64,000 nucleotides of DNA from Clavelina lepadiformis (Eukaryota; Chordata; Ascidiacea; Aplousobranchia; Clavelinidae): the NCBI RefSeq assembly GCF_947623445.1, contig NC_135243.1, positions 3,598,501 to 3,662,500 on the forward strand, given 5' to 3'. A program made the translations under genes and the position numbers. The notes beneath the pieces were generated by a model. That model worked only from the letters and a program-made list of their open reading frames with translations. It was not told the DNA's origin and did not search any database. Below are positions 1 to 11,165 of the stretch, piece after piece. Within the stretch, counting starts at the first letter, position 1; each line of letters begins with the position of its first letter.

Positions 1-864
1 CGATGAACTCAAGCTTCAGAAATCTTAAATTTAGCAATCTTCTCTTGTGTCCCAGCATAGACATGCGAGGGGAGGCAATTAACCCTCGTAATTAATGTTT
101 TCACAAAAACTAAACCAATACAAATCAGAAACGATTTGTTTTCTTCCATTTTTTACCGAAGTACCCTTCTATACGTATTTAAATTACATTTTGTCTTAAT
201 CAAAACGAAATAAAAAAATGAAAATTTCTAAACAAAAGTAACCAATTGTCTCGAAAATGTTAACAATACTTCCTACTTCTTCTCTTCTGACAACTTTCTT
301 TACTTCCTGCATGTCTTTATACTTTCATGAAATAACCAAGCGGCCTCAACTTCATTTTACTAAAAAATCAAAACGTATTTCCTGAATATATACCACAGAG
401 TACGAGAGTCACAATAATAACTTGACTACAAGTTTTACTGTAGCCACACTACACGAAAAACGATGAGCATGGCAGAGAAAAGCAAATATTTCTGCAGGCA
501 GTCACAGGTTACGTGCTTCGTTGTACTCCTGAAACCAGACACATACAGTGAACGAGGCGGTACAGTGCTTGCTGGGCAGCATGTTTAGTTTTCAGTGGGT
601 TGCTTAGAAGTTGTAGTATTCCAGATTATATAGGCAGCATGTTTAACACCTATTTTTTGTAATCATATTTTTGTGGCCGCTAAACGTATCTTCTTCAATT
701 AAGCAATGTTTAGCACTTTAACACCTCATGCAGTGGCACAAATGTTTAAGCATTTTTGAGAAGAAACTTTTCAATTGTGTTTGAAAGGTCTGCTTTTCTT
801 TTCAATTCTAGATAATAAATTTTTAGTTCGAATCGATGTAAAGATTTCTTTTTAGCACGTTGAA
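1..864. other. Upstream flank of the first profilin-like gene
   Basis: AT-rich non-coding sequence with no convincing exon on either strand. It must contain the promoter of the gene starting at 865, but I see no clear TATA box at a fixed distance from the ATG. Confidence 0.5.
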
Positions 865-1899
865 ATGGATTGGGACAAATTTTGTCGTCGAGTTTTGAAA
901 CATGGAGGTCCAGTGATCGGATACGTCTATCTCGGCACAGACGAAAGAATGCTGGCGGAGAAAAATAGACGTTGGAGTCACCTGAAACTCTCAGTAAGTT
1001 GTTTTTTAAATGTTACTGGATGTGTTTTGGATTGAATGCTTTATTCATGTGAAGTCTTGTAGAACTCGCAATCGTCCACTTCAAGTCTTTTATAAGCTTT
1101 AGGCTGCCACTATTTCACAGGAAAAAATCATACAATCGACTTTATTTTGCATATTTCTTTTTTAATTAAGTTAAATGTTATATATCATAGCAACTCTACC
1201 CTAACTTAAATAGTCTAAATGTAACTGCAATAATACCCGAATAACTTTATGCATTCCCATTCTACAAACATAACCGCCGATCTAAACAGGCTACTTTCCG
1301 TAAAATAGTCACCCATCTACGTTTAGTTTGGCCCGAACCTCCGAACCTAGAAGGCCAAATAGATTATACAGTATGTTATATTATATTTTTTGTGTGTTCA
1401 ATAATAATACATTTCATAGTCGATTTCAGAAATAGTTTTGTTTTCAGAAGCCTTTACAAACTTTAAAACCTGGTTTTTATTCATTTACCCAAGTCCAATC
1501 AGACGTTTATTTTCAACCAGGTTTTCGAAGTGTCCACGATCAGTGGCTTGAATGGCTCAAACTTACAGCTCCGCGATGAGGAATACAAACTTGTGGAGAG
1601 TAGAGACAGCGTAGTCACTTACGAGAGTCCAACAAAATCTCTTGCTTATGGAAAAACCTCCAAATGTAAGATGTCTATGTTTGGCAAAACTGCAAATATC
1701 CCCGATTTAATTTGAAATGAAGTGATAGAAGGATCTAGTCAGTGTGAAAATAAGTCAATAACGCAACTTGTGTTTTTCGTCTTAATCAGATATGTTGGTC
1801 GTATGTAGCGATGCTGACCCGAACAAGGAAATGCTGAATATTCAGTGTCAAAAAGCGGTAAAATACGGACTAGAACGTCTCAACGCCATGGAAGTTTGA
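865..1899 (+). CDS. Profilin-like protein, copy 1 (three exons)
   Basis: Exons 865-993, 1521-1665 and 1790-1899 join in frame (phases 0 and 1, all GT-AG) into 127 aa, the usual profilin size. Exon 1 has the N-terminal helix with Trp3 (start MDWDKFC) and a strand YVYLG. Exon 2 carries the central sheet (QLRDEEYKLV, SPTKSLAYGK). Exon 3 starts with the strand YMLVV and ends in the C-terminal helix (CQKAVKYGLERLNAM). Three exons with breaks near residues 43 and 91 recall animal profilin genes, and the pattern from DEEY to the C-terminal helix is closest to profilin-4 (PFN4). Profilins bind actin, poly-proline or lipids; PFN4 is a divergent germline form with weak actin binding. The function here is inferred from family. 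The AATAAA at 1963 is a likely polyadenylation signal. It is the first of five paralogues. Confidence 0.8.
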
Positions 1900-2173
1900 A
1901 CTCTGCTGTTTTATCGGATTATTGTGTTTTAGCTCACAACCACTGTAATGCAGAATTAAAATAATAAAAACAAACATATTTTTGCTATGTTTTATCATTT
2001 CAAGACACGGTATTGGCATGGTTTATGAATAGACACATGTACACAGAGACACACACACAAACACATAGACACATATACAAACGTTTTTAGATACAGTATA
2101 CAAGCAGGCTACTGCTGGTACAGAGAAAAATATCCGTGCAAGTTTGCAGCAGTTGCAGCAAGTAGACGTTGCG

Positions 2174-2281
2174 ACAGTTGCAGCAGTTGCAGCAGTTGCA
2201 GCAGTTGCAGCAGTTGCAGCAGTTGCAGCAGTTGCAGCAGTTGCAGCAGTTGCAGCAGTTGCAGCAGTTGCAGCAGTTGTA
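2174..2281. repeat. Tandem repeat, 9-bp unit GCAGTTGCA, about 12 copies
   Basis: A nearly perfect array of GCAGTTGCA. It produces spurious open frames on both strands (repeats of Val-Ala-Ala on +, Ala-Ala-Thr or Leu-Leu-Gln on -) that are not genes. A CA-rich stretch (2036-2082) lies just before it. Confidence 0.9.
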
Positions 2282-2519
2282 GCAAGTAGAGGCACACACG
2301 GAAAAAGCTGTAAACACAGACTTGGATAGTCGTCTTGTTTGTTTTGTTAAATTGTGAGGTAAATAATTACCATTTATACACAACTAAAGTAAAAAAAGCT
2401 GTTTGCAAACGACCAATACCAAACAGGTTGTTTCAATAAAATCTCTAAGTTTCAAACTTCGGCAATAACTTGACGGATTTATCATAACTTGCGAGAGAAC
2501 CCAAATTTCGTAACCTGCC

Positions 2520-2580
2520 ATGCTCTATAGTTGCTGCGATGAGATATCTTCGACACTGTATGTGTAGAAACTTCGAAATT
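2520..2580 (-). pseudogene. Possible decayed profilin-like exon 2
   Basis: On the minus strand a CAG acceptor is followed by codons for N-F-E-V-S-T, matching the start of exon 2 in copy 1 (VFEVST). The bases just before the acceptor resemble the intron end of copy 3. Similarity fades after about 30 nt. No exon 1 or 3 was found nearby, so this is tentative. Confidence 0.25.
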
Positions 2581-3055
2581 CTGGGGGGGGGAAATATCGA
2601 AATGTAATGGACAGAATAAAAATGACATCATGAATTTTCATTCACTTCACTTTTAGAATAATTAAACAGTTATTTTGTTGATTTTGTTTATTCATAAAAA
2701 AAGAGCAATTTTGACAAAACAATCAGAAAAGAATACTGTGGTGATGTGGTGTTAGATAAACGTATATAAGGTATATGATGTCTACACTGCAAATTTAAGA
2801 ACAAAACGTCGCTGGATTTAATCGATGATTATAGCGTTTACACTATTTTGTAATTTAAAAAACCGATACAAAGACAACAACCAATTACGTGACTCTCTAA
2901 ATAAAATGAGAAATTCTGATTTATCCTAATTTGTTGCCCCCACGAAATATCAAAAAGTGGTAAAAGTTGTTGATTTGGAATATTGCCTTAATACGAATAA
3001 ACCTCACTCAAAACACCGTTGTGGCTTACATGGTTTCATTTAAATGTACTTTTAC

Positions 3056-3144
3056 CTCTTATGCGCCATAAATGATGACGTCATATTCATCCATCCATTG
3101 AAAACATGAACCCTTTCAATTCGCAATGTGGACACTTCGAATTC
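3056..3144 (-). pseudogene. Profilin-like exon 2 relic
   Basis: On the minus strand a CAACCAG acceptor leads into E-F-E-V-S-T-L-R-I-E-R-V-H-V-F. The DNA of this stretch aligns with exon 2 of copy 2 (GAAGTGTC, then a shared AAAGGGTTCA block). The DEEY segment and the rest of the exon are gone and the frame is shifted relative to the intact copies. The flanking intron bases also resemble those of copy 3. I found no matching exon 1 or exon 3, so it looks like a solitary dead exon left by duplication. Confidence 0.5.
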
Positions 3145-3793
3145 CTGGTTGAAAATATCGATGTGAAAATAAATATTTGAATAAAATAAGTTTTCATTAA
3201 CTTCGCGCTTACATGAATGTAGTTTAATTTTATGGACTCCAAACATTTAAAACGCAGGAGCCAGCAACACAGAAACACGACGGTTTATGTAAAACAATAT
3301 TAATGCAATTAAAATAAAAACAGTTTAGAAGCTTTTTTTCTGTTTCAGTAATAATATGTAAACGTTTAAACACTTTGAGCTAATAATGACGTTTATCGTC
3401 ACCAATCCTCAATTGAGTGCGTTGTTGAGAGACCAACATTCTACGCGTGAGACTGCCTGCGGAGATAATTGCTTCACTGGACCTTGATCAGCGTTTTCGT
3501 TGGTGATTTCCAGTTGGCAGCTTGAAGTGTGGTTGTGATGATATTCCTACTTTTCTTAGATGCATTTTGACTTTTCAGTCAAATAAAGCTCAGATTAGAC
3601 GCTTCATAGATTACAATTGCAAGATTTATAACTTAAAATAAAATTATAATTATAGAATTCATGTAAGGATAAAGATGTTTTAAAGACATTTTTTGACGGG
3701 AATCTTAGATCCCTTTTATCTTGATATGTTTGAAACTTGTTATGTTTTTATTTCTTTTCAAATCATAAATCTATATAAGATGCAAAAGGAAAA

Positions 3794-4887
3794 ATGCTGG
3801 GATCTCACCACAACATACGTGGGAACACTTTCTGTTACGAAGTTCTAGCACATGTCGGTCCTTTAGTCGAATACATCTACCTAGGTTCTTTGGAGAAGGT
3901 TTTGGGGGAGAAAAGCAAGTGCGGCAAATTTCAAAAATTTTCAGTAAGTGATTGACGTAAAAGTACATTTCTATTCAGCTTTGCGAGAACTATTAACAGT
4001 ACGGATATAGACAACATGTAACATATAGATTGTTACATTGCCGACTCTGTAATGATATGACCAGCAGTGAAGTTAATGATTGAACTTTCTCGTTGTTTTC
4101 TACTTAACGTATCACCGAGCTAAGTGATCAAGAATCACTGCTCATTTAAATGCTACCCTAGCTCCGAAAATCTAAATTCAGATATATTCAGACTTCCTGC
4201 AGACGCGTTATAGTAACTTGCCTACTAATTCGTTCATTTTCATTTAGAATTTTTAAAGATTTCGAGAGCAGAGTTTCTTACGTCATTTAAATCTGACAAA
4301 TAAGCAAACGTTTTATCATTTTGTATTCATTTATTTTTGTTTTATCGTCAGACTTCCGAAGTGTCGAACATCGTCAATTCAAAGGGTTCAAATTTCCAGC
4401 TTCGCGACGAGGAATACAGATGTGTGAAGATTGAAAGTGGCCTGTATATTTATGACGGTCCATCTCGACCTCTTATTTGTGCAATGGGTCCCAATTGTAA
4501 GATGTCTATGCGTTTTTAAACTGCAAGGATTTTAAAAGTAGCCCCTTTTACTCACCATTTAGAATGCGAAAGAGAAAACGTTTATGCTTTATGAGAAAAC
4601 TTTTTTCCACTTTTCGGAAGAAGAGATCACACTTTCGTATTCTAAATATTGAGTAAAAGGCTCTAACGTTTTAAAAACAGCTTAAAACATGCTGAATAAA
4701 TCATCCTTTGTCAATGATATTTATTGGCTGAAATACTGTGAATGATGTAAGATTTTTTATGTGTTTATTCTGGATAGTCATCTTGCTTGTCCTGGGCTCT
4801 GTATGTGCTGATCGATCAATAGCCACAGATGATTGTCTAAAGGCGATTCAATACGGGCAAAAGCGTCTCAATGGCATGAAGACGTAA
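3794..4887 (+). CDS. Profilin-like protein, copy 2 (start codon shifted upstream)
   Basis: Exons 3794-3943, 4352-4496 and 4778-4887 join into 134 aa. Exon 2 (EEYRCVKIESGLYIYDG) and exon 3 (FILLVLGS, ending AIQYGQKRLNGMKT) show the same strand and helix layout as the other copies. The EYRCV block followed by a LYLLV-like strand is the part most like PFN4. The ancestral start is lost: the triplet aligned with the ATG of copy 1 reads ATA, and the Trp3 codon reads GGG. The only in-frame ATG before it is at 3794, giving a 7-residue extension (MLGSHHN). Exons 2 and 3 remain open and splice sites are intact, so I call it a gene rather than a pseudogene. AATAAA at 5111 is a likely polyadenylation signal. 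Confidence 0.72.
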
Positions 4888-6038
4888 AGACTTACGTGTT
4901 ACTTCGACTCTCTCTAAATAATTGGAAAAATTCACATAACATGTGAAAAACATATGACGGAACTGAGCATAAAGATAAAACGCCCGTGAACAGCAAGACA
5001 GCATAGAACATATAAATAAGCATAAAGCAGCATAAATCTGATCGCTGATTGGAACCTTCTATTCAGCGGTTTGGAAGTTTTGTATCTAAGTTATTTCTTG
5101 AATTATTGATAATAAAGATGTACACGAAAAATGTGTTGTGAAATTACATGTTTCGATATTTATTCATAACAGCTAATTGTCAGAAGCGGCAACAACAAAC
5201 AACAAATTCAGAAGTTTCACGCTCCTTTGCCGGCCACGTCATAGTCGTTACATGAATTTCATACAAACGTTCTTTTCAACCAAAACTTTTGCACTGTTTT
5301 GCCCTTGTGTTTGAAACAAATATCCCAAACCTTTCGCTCCTTGACCTCAATCATTGATGACTTTTGTGCCTTTAACCGACGCCCCCACAGTTTCGTCAGT
5401 GGCCTGCAAACTAACAAAGATGGATTTCGGTAAAACTTTTATTTTCGAGATTGCTTGAGTTAAAGATGGCTGATTTTTATGGCAAATACCTGGGTTATGA
5501 ACTACAACAACGAATTATTTTGAGATTGTGCAATTAAAAAGTTGAACTTATTACACACATTTTCATTTTTCATTCGCAAATTTCAACACTTTCCTGATAG
5601 GGTGGTCCCGATAATTCCGATTTGATTGAATTTAGAAACTATTAGAATCTTCTAAATACTGTATATTTAATACATAGTTTTGCAGTTTCAAAGGGTTTGA
5701 TTAGTAAGTTCGGTAAGTTCAAGTTTTGCAAAACCAGAAAAAATCTGTTTTGGGTTCGCTGTGCGCGTGTGTAGTTTACTCTGTGTGTAGCCCACTGAGT
5801 TTGTCCTGCGCTCAGTGGGGCCTGAGACAGTTTCTATGCCGTTTGGGTTGGAAAAAATGAAATCTAGAGCAAAATTCGTATCTTTTTACAAACATTGCAA
5901 AGTAGGAATTATTTGACTGAAACCAATTCAATATATATTTATGACTTCGAAACATTTAGGCTAATATACTGTATGAAATGATAAATATGACTAATAACAC
6001 AAATAATGTTTATGATATCGATGCGGCGAGGTTGGAAA
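4888..6038. other. Convergent spacer between copies 2 (+) and 3 (-)
   Basis: The 3' ends of copy 2 and copy 3 face each other across this stretch. AT-rich apart from a slightly GC-richer patch near 5750-5830. No exon, RNA gene or complete repeat was recognised. Confidence 0.5.
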
Positions 6039-7123
6039 TCACGACCTCATTTCTTGAACACGTCTGAGTCCGTATTGTACTGCTGCTTGACACTGGTCAT
6101 TGACCTCTGCTTTATCAGATCCACAACCACCTACGATCAGGACATCTGTTCAGGAAGGTAACATAAAAATATTCCATCAGTGACTGCACTCAAACAGATA
6201 AACCGAACAGACAACGACCTTATGGCCTGCACAAGTCCTTGTACATTTATTTCTCAGAAAGAATGCAATGATTAAGCAAGGATTTAGCAATGCATAGACA
6301 TCTTACAATACGGCCCCTTTCCATAAGCAAGCGACTTTGTTGGACTCTGATACACGAAGACGACGCCAGCCTTGTTCTCCACAAGTTTGTATTCTTCGTC
6401 ACCAAACTCAAAGTTTGCACCGTTCGAATTGATGATGGTGGACACATGGGGTTTCTGGTTAAAAAATATCGAAATAAAAAATATAATTATAAAACGTTTA
6501 TAATTTACTTTCTCCCGCAGCCAGACCACAGGGAAAGCAAAAATATTTCTTTTGTTAACAAAAAACGAAAAATTTTGCAAATTTGCTTTATTTTGCTGTG
6601 CCGTGCTTTTTCGTGACCAAAAACGTTGTTATGATTCACCCTTTGACGTGTTTGGACGAACAAAATCATTTTCATTATAAAGCTGAAACAAATCAAGTTA
6701 ATTTTGCAACTTCATGAAGAGAGACCCGAGTCAAATCAACGATTGGATTCATTACAAAACTATGACGTTTTTACAAAACTTCAGCAATTACTAATTATAT
6801 TGAAATTAAACAAAAAACGAAGAACGTGATCTCGCTCCTACTGCATTATGTGTTGTAAACCATAATCTTACGGGAAATAGTAAGCTAGACTATTTGAACA
6901 CCTTCAGAGATATAAACGATTGCAAGACTTTTTTTCATTATTATAATAAACTTATGACAACGCAAAGAAAATAGCATTGACATGAATGACTTACTGAGAT
7001 TATTGGGAATTTCCATCGCCTGTTTGCCTCGCCCCATCTATCATTTGCCGACCCCAGGTAAGCATATTCGGTGAATGGTCCAGCACATGCTAACACATCC
7101 CAGCAAAAAGTGTTCCAATTCAT
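6039..7123 (-). CDS. Profilin-like protein, copy 3
   Basis: Minus-strand exons 7123-6995 (129 nt), 6454-6307 (148 nt) and 6145-6039 (107 nt) join into 127 aa with intron phases identical to copy 1. The start MNWNTFCWDVL keeps Trp3. The EYAYLG strand, FEFGDEEYKLVENKAG and SPTKSLAYGK blocks and the exon-3 strand VLIVGG followed by the helix AAVQYGLRRVQEM are all present. Length, exon sizes and residue pattern fit the profilin fold, nearest PFN4 by eye. It is transcribed toward copy 2 and away from copy 4. Copies 1 and 3 share near-identical blocks (SPTKSLAYGK), suggesting they are close paralogues. Molecular role is inferred from family only. Confidence 0.8.
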
Positions 7124-8571
7124 TTCAACGTATCACCAGCAACAGTATGAATTTGTATTTCTACTCAAACTGTATTTTTATCGGTTTACACATAAAAATT
7201 CTAAAAGAAAACTTACAAAGGGTAACTTGCTTGATAAAAATGTCTACAATTCTTTCTCTAATAATCGCATTCTTCCAATACTAGTTCACATAAACCAAAT
7301 AAAGCACAGAGAGCCTGACAGTTCTAACCTATCTGACAAACAAGAAAGCATCAGCAGAATGTGGACACAAGAATTATTCCTCTCAACTGCAAAGTTGTAA
7401 AGCAACAACTGACAACGAAAAACATTGAGCATGGTAACTCTGCGGCCAGTCACATGCCTTGCACGTTGATTACATAAGCAAACGCACTCAGAAAATTTAA
7501 AGGTACAGTATTTTTCTAATTAATTTAAACTAGGAAAAAAATAGACCAAATTTTCAGTTTTTATTTTTATATATGTAATGGCTGCAACAACGTAAACGGA
7601 ATTCAATATTTAATATGTCCTCCATCCTTCTTCAGAAGATCTCTAATTCAATTTGACATTGATTCAATCAGTGTTTTGCATTTTTCGGTAATTTCTGGTT
7701 CCCTGTACCACACTTAAATGATTGCCTCTATACGAGCTTTCTTACTGTGTCAACCTCCTTTTTAAGCAAACGTGATTTGATGCTAAACAACAAATGTTCA
7801 ACTGGATTTGCGTCTGGGGAATTTCCAGGCCAGCACCTTAACTTTGTTTTTTTCAGAATTTTTACTTTTTGTCTTGAAGAATAAAAGTAAGTAAGATCCA
7901 GCTGAAGATGCCATTTCCTCCGGGATATGTTTTTTGCAAGTCCGGAAAGATGCAAGTCCATTTCTCTTAATCGACAAATGAAACCATGCCTGGTGGCAAA
8001 TCGACTTCTAGATACCACGGAGGTATTATCTGTAATTATAACTAATAAAATATGTAATTATATAATATTTTTGTAATTTCTCAATAAACGTGAGCTATTA
8101 AAGAACTTTTAAATGCGTGGAAGCAATGAATCAATGAAATTTACTTTTTAAATTTATGCGTAAATATATGACCGCAAAAAACGCTATCCATGTGTTCACA
8201 TAGATGTTCAATTTGTCCAATTCTTATTCCTGGCGATATTTATTGTGGACATTTTTTGACATTTACATTTTTGTCGGTTGTGTGAGGCTAAAATTTTGAA
8301 AGAAACACGGTGAGCGCTTTCCTATTTTTCTTGGACAACTAATTCAAGCGGTTTATTCAGGATTCATTCAGTTTAAGCAAATCCCGATCTGCAAATCCCG
8401 CATTCATCCTAACGAAGATAACACCGAACAGCCTCCACATGGGGGCCAGGATCATTTCGAACTCACATGGTTTGTGTTCAGGACAAGGCAAAATACTTTT
8501 CTTTTTAAATGACAACAGTTAAATATATATTTATGATTTTAACAAATTATAACACGAAAAAGTTACAGAGC
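7124..8571. other. Spacer with a DNA-transposon relic
   Basis: Between profilin-like copies 3 and 4. The only recognisable content is the Tc1/mariner transposase relic at about 7605-8018. The rest is AT-rich. Confidence 0.55.
7605..8018 (-). mobile_element. Tc1/mariner-type transposase relic (C-terminal part)
   Basis: On the minus strand the open part contains WPGNSPDANPVEHL, the signature around the second catalytic Asp of Tc1/mariner DDE transposases, followed by FSIKSRLLKK. Further along, after in-frame stops, come recognisable C-terminal pieces (KCKTLIESM and KKDGGHIKY). The N-terminal DNA-binding part and first catalytic region were not found. No terminal inverted repeats or TA duplication could be placed. 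It is an old, immobile fragment. Confidence 0.75.
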
Positions 8572-9420
8572 TCAATATTCCAGAGTCTTGATATAATTTA
8601 GCCCGAAACGTAGTGCTTTGTGGCAGCGATTGAAAACCTTTGATTGGTAATGGCCATGGCCGCAAACGATCAAGATGTCTGCCGGGAAAAAAATCTTTGC
8701 ATTAAAGATAATAAATGTTCCTCGGAAATTTGCAATTAAATAATCCATAGACATCTTACATTTGGAGATCTTCCCATACGCAAGCTTCCTCGTAAAACTC
8801 TCATAAAAGAATATTTCATCCTCATTCCTCACAAATCTGTGCTCTTCTCCGCGAAATTGAAAGTTTGAACCATTCGAATTTGCAATGATGGACGCTTCTT
8901 CCTCCTGATAGAATGATATCAAAATGAAATTAAAGAAACGTATAAAATTAATTAGGTGAAGTTTTGGATAACGAGATGTTACACAAAATAAAAGGTGTTA
9001 AAACGGAAACGAGCTGCAAAGTATTCTGACAAGTCCAAACAAAAATTAAATCGGTTCATGCTTCTGTCTCGACACATTTGATGCTTTATACTCGACTTTA
9101 AACTGGATGATGGCTCACCACTCCACCTCTGTGACTTGTATGTAGCATGACGTTATATGACGTTGAAACGTTAACTGGTGACTATTTTATGACAGAATCG
9201 ACATGATAGCAATGTAAAATCAAAATCACTGAAGTAAATCATCATTACAGAAAAACCGACACTTGCGCAAGTTACTTACTGAAAATTTTCGGAAACGTCC
9301 ACTTATATCTTTTTCACCCATTTTACCCTCTTCTGTGCCGAGGTAGACATATTCAGTCGCTTGACCTCCCACACCTAAAATTTCATCGCAAACATTTTCC
9401 CAATCGACTTTAGGGCTCAT
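8572..9420 (-). CDS. Profilin-like protein, copy 4 (start codon shifted upstream)
   Basis: Minus-strand exons 9420-9280 (141 nt), 8904-8760 (145 nt) and 8678-8572 (107 nt) join into 130 aa. The triplet aligned with the ancestral ATG reads GTC, giving VDWENVCDEIL, so translation most simply begins four codons upstream (MSPK); another in-frame ATG lies at 9453. Trp is kept. Other blocks: TEYVYLGTEE, NFQFRGEEHRFV, TRKLAYGK, and the exon-3 strand YILIVCGHG followed by a helix ending in Tyr (NYIKTLEY), as canonical profilins often do. Splice sites are intact and exon sizes match the paralogues. The function is inferred from family. Confidence 0.77.
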
Positions 9421-11165
9421 GAATAACCACCTTGCTTTTCTAAATCTTTTCAAATTCTATTTTGTTAGAAGCATAAGCTTTCAAATCTAAAAGAATCAGG
9501 GGTAAGTGACTGGTAGAAACTTATTAAAACCCTTTTTACACCTGTCTCGATAATAATGATAATAATAACAATACGTCTCCATATTTACACGCATTTGCAT
9601 AACTTTGGCTGTAAATCAAAGAACAGGAATTAACCTTAAACTACTCAATTAAGTAAAAACTCAAAACGAATGTAACGTAGTCAGCAATTTGGCAAATTCA
9701 CAACAACGTAAGATGACCTCTCATGAATTCACGGGTAGTGTTAACAGAAACTCAGCAAAGATGCCAATTAACTCGCCTTATTTGCTTCAACTTGCCTCTA
9801 ATTTTCATTTAACTATATAAGTTGTAACTTGCAACTGAACACAGCAGCAATGAACATCTTGGGCAGGAAAACAATTAACGATGTTGGCAGTGACGCGAGT
9901 TGCGCGTTGATCACCAACACGTTGATCATCTCCTAAAGCGAAAAATTAAAGTACATAGAAATAAATAAAGAAATAAATTGGTTGACCATCGCTATTGTTT
10001 CGTTTTCTGCTGATGACTCGTCGTGATTATTAGTTCTTTTGTATTCTCTCTTTCTCGCGATATAACGTTGTAAAATGTTCGCAAATCGACCACATTAATT
10101 TACTCTGACAAAGTTCTTGAAAACACGTCTTATTTATTACTTTAATGATTATATTTGCTTTCGTGGCTCTCACTGCAACCACTTTGTATGTAGCTCAACT
10201 TTACGAGAGTTAAATTTTTAGTTAAAAGGATATTATAGATTTAACAAGGATGGGACACTCTGGGTTGGACCTTATAGCGCTGTAGCGTTGAGCATTCTTA
10301 GACAACAAGGAAGTAATAACGTAGTTTTTCAACTTTTTTCAGAAAAAATATCTTTGCTTTTACTTTACTTGCTTGTTAATTGCTTCAATCTTGCTTTTTT
10401 CTTGATCTTGATACGTTGTCATTTCAACGTGCTCATGCAAGGACATTCTATGCACAGTTGACGTTTTCAATGTAAGTTTGAAAAGCAAGTTAAAATACAA
10501 ACGCTTGAGATAACATTGAAACAAACAGATAATCTACAGTGCGTGGAAATGAAAATACATCTTTAGCTTTTGATTGAAGTTATTACACACATTACACCGA
10601 CAATCAATCAACGTCACACGAAGATCATGTCTTGTTGGTTACCACAACTGTCGTCTGACGTTCCTGTACGGATGACGTCAACCCTTCGGGATTCCATTTC
10701 CCAGAGAGTAATCAGCAAAAACTGTGTATGTGTATGGGTATTTTGTTGAAGTAATCAACGCCCAAAGCGAAGCGTGATTCCTGAAGCGTTAAATACATCA
10801 GCCTACTTATACCCCGCTACCTTTTCCTCGGCAACATTTTCTAGTTGACTTGTTGCGATTAAGTTAAAACAGTTTTTATTTGTTTCCTTTGAAGTATTAT
10901 TTTTTGTTCATCTTCACTTTTCAACTGAATACAACTCAGGAAGGAACAATCAAAAAGAAAGGAAAGAACATCTTTATACGTTTCGTCTTCAAAGGTACAG
11001 TAAATATCTATGCTGTTAAACCATAAGCAGAACAAGTATAACAAAAAAAAACAGTATTGCTCCGTTATTTCAAGTCTAACCGCTCAAAGGCTGATGGTTG
11101 TCATTTGTATTACTTAATAACATATAGTTTGAATAGAAAAAAGTCGGTTCCTGTTTATACCAGAA
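9421..11165. other. Divergent spacer between copies 4 (-) and 5 (+)
   Basis: Intergenic region that must hold the promoters of both flanking profilin-like genes. One TGACGTCA palindrome lies at 10673. I see no exon or repeat that I can support. Confidence 0.5.

Larger units (their letters stand above)
1900..3793. other. Spacer between profilin-like copies 1 and 2
   Basis: Holds the 3' flank of copy 1, the 9-bp tandem repeat and the two minus-strand exon relics listed separately. The remainder is AT-rich with no supported gene. Confidence 0.6.

Noticed and set aside
2023-2383. Long open frames of Ala-Ala-Thr, Cys-Asn-Cys and Leu-Gln-Leu repeats on both strands
   Set aside because: They are translations of the 9-bp tandem repeat and stay open only because the unit length is a multiple of three.
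6284-6616. Two opposite-strand open frames of about 100 codons over profilin-like copy 3 exon 2
   Set aside because: The real exon is the minus-strand 6307-6454 piece; the rest is intron read-through and the plus frame is its shadow.
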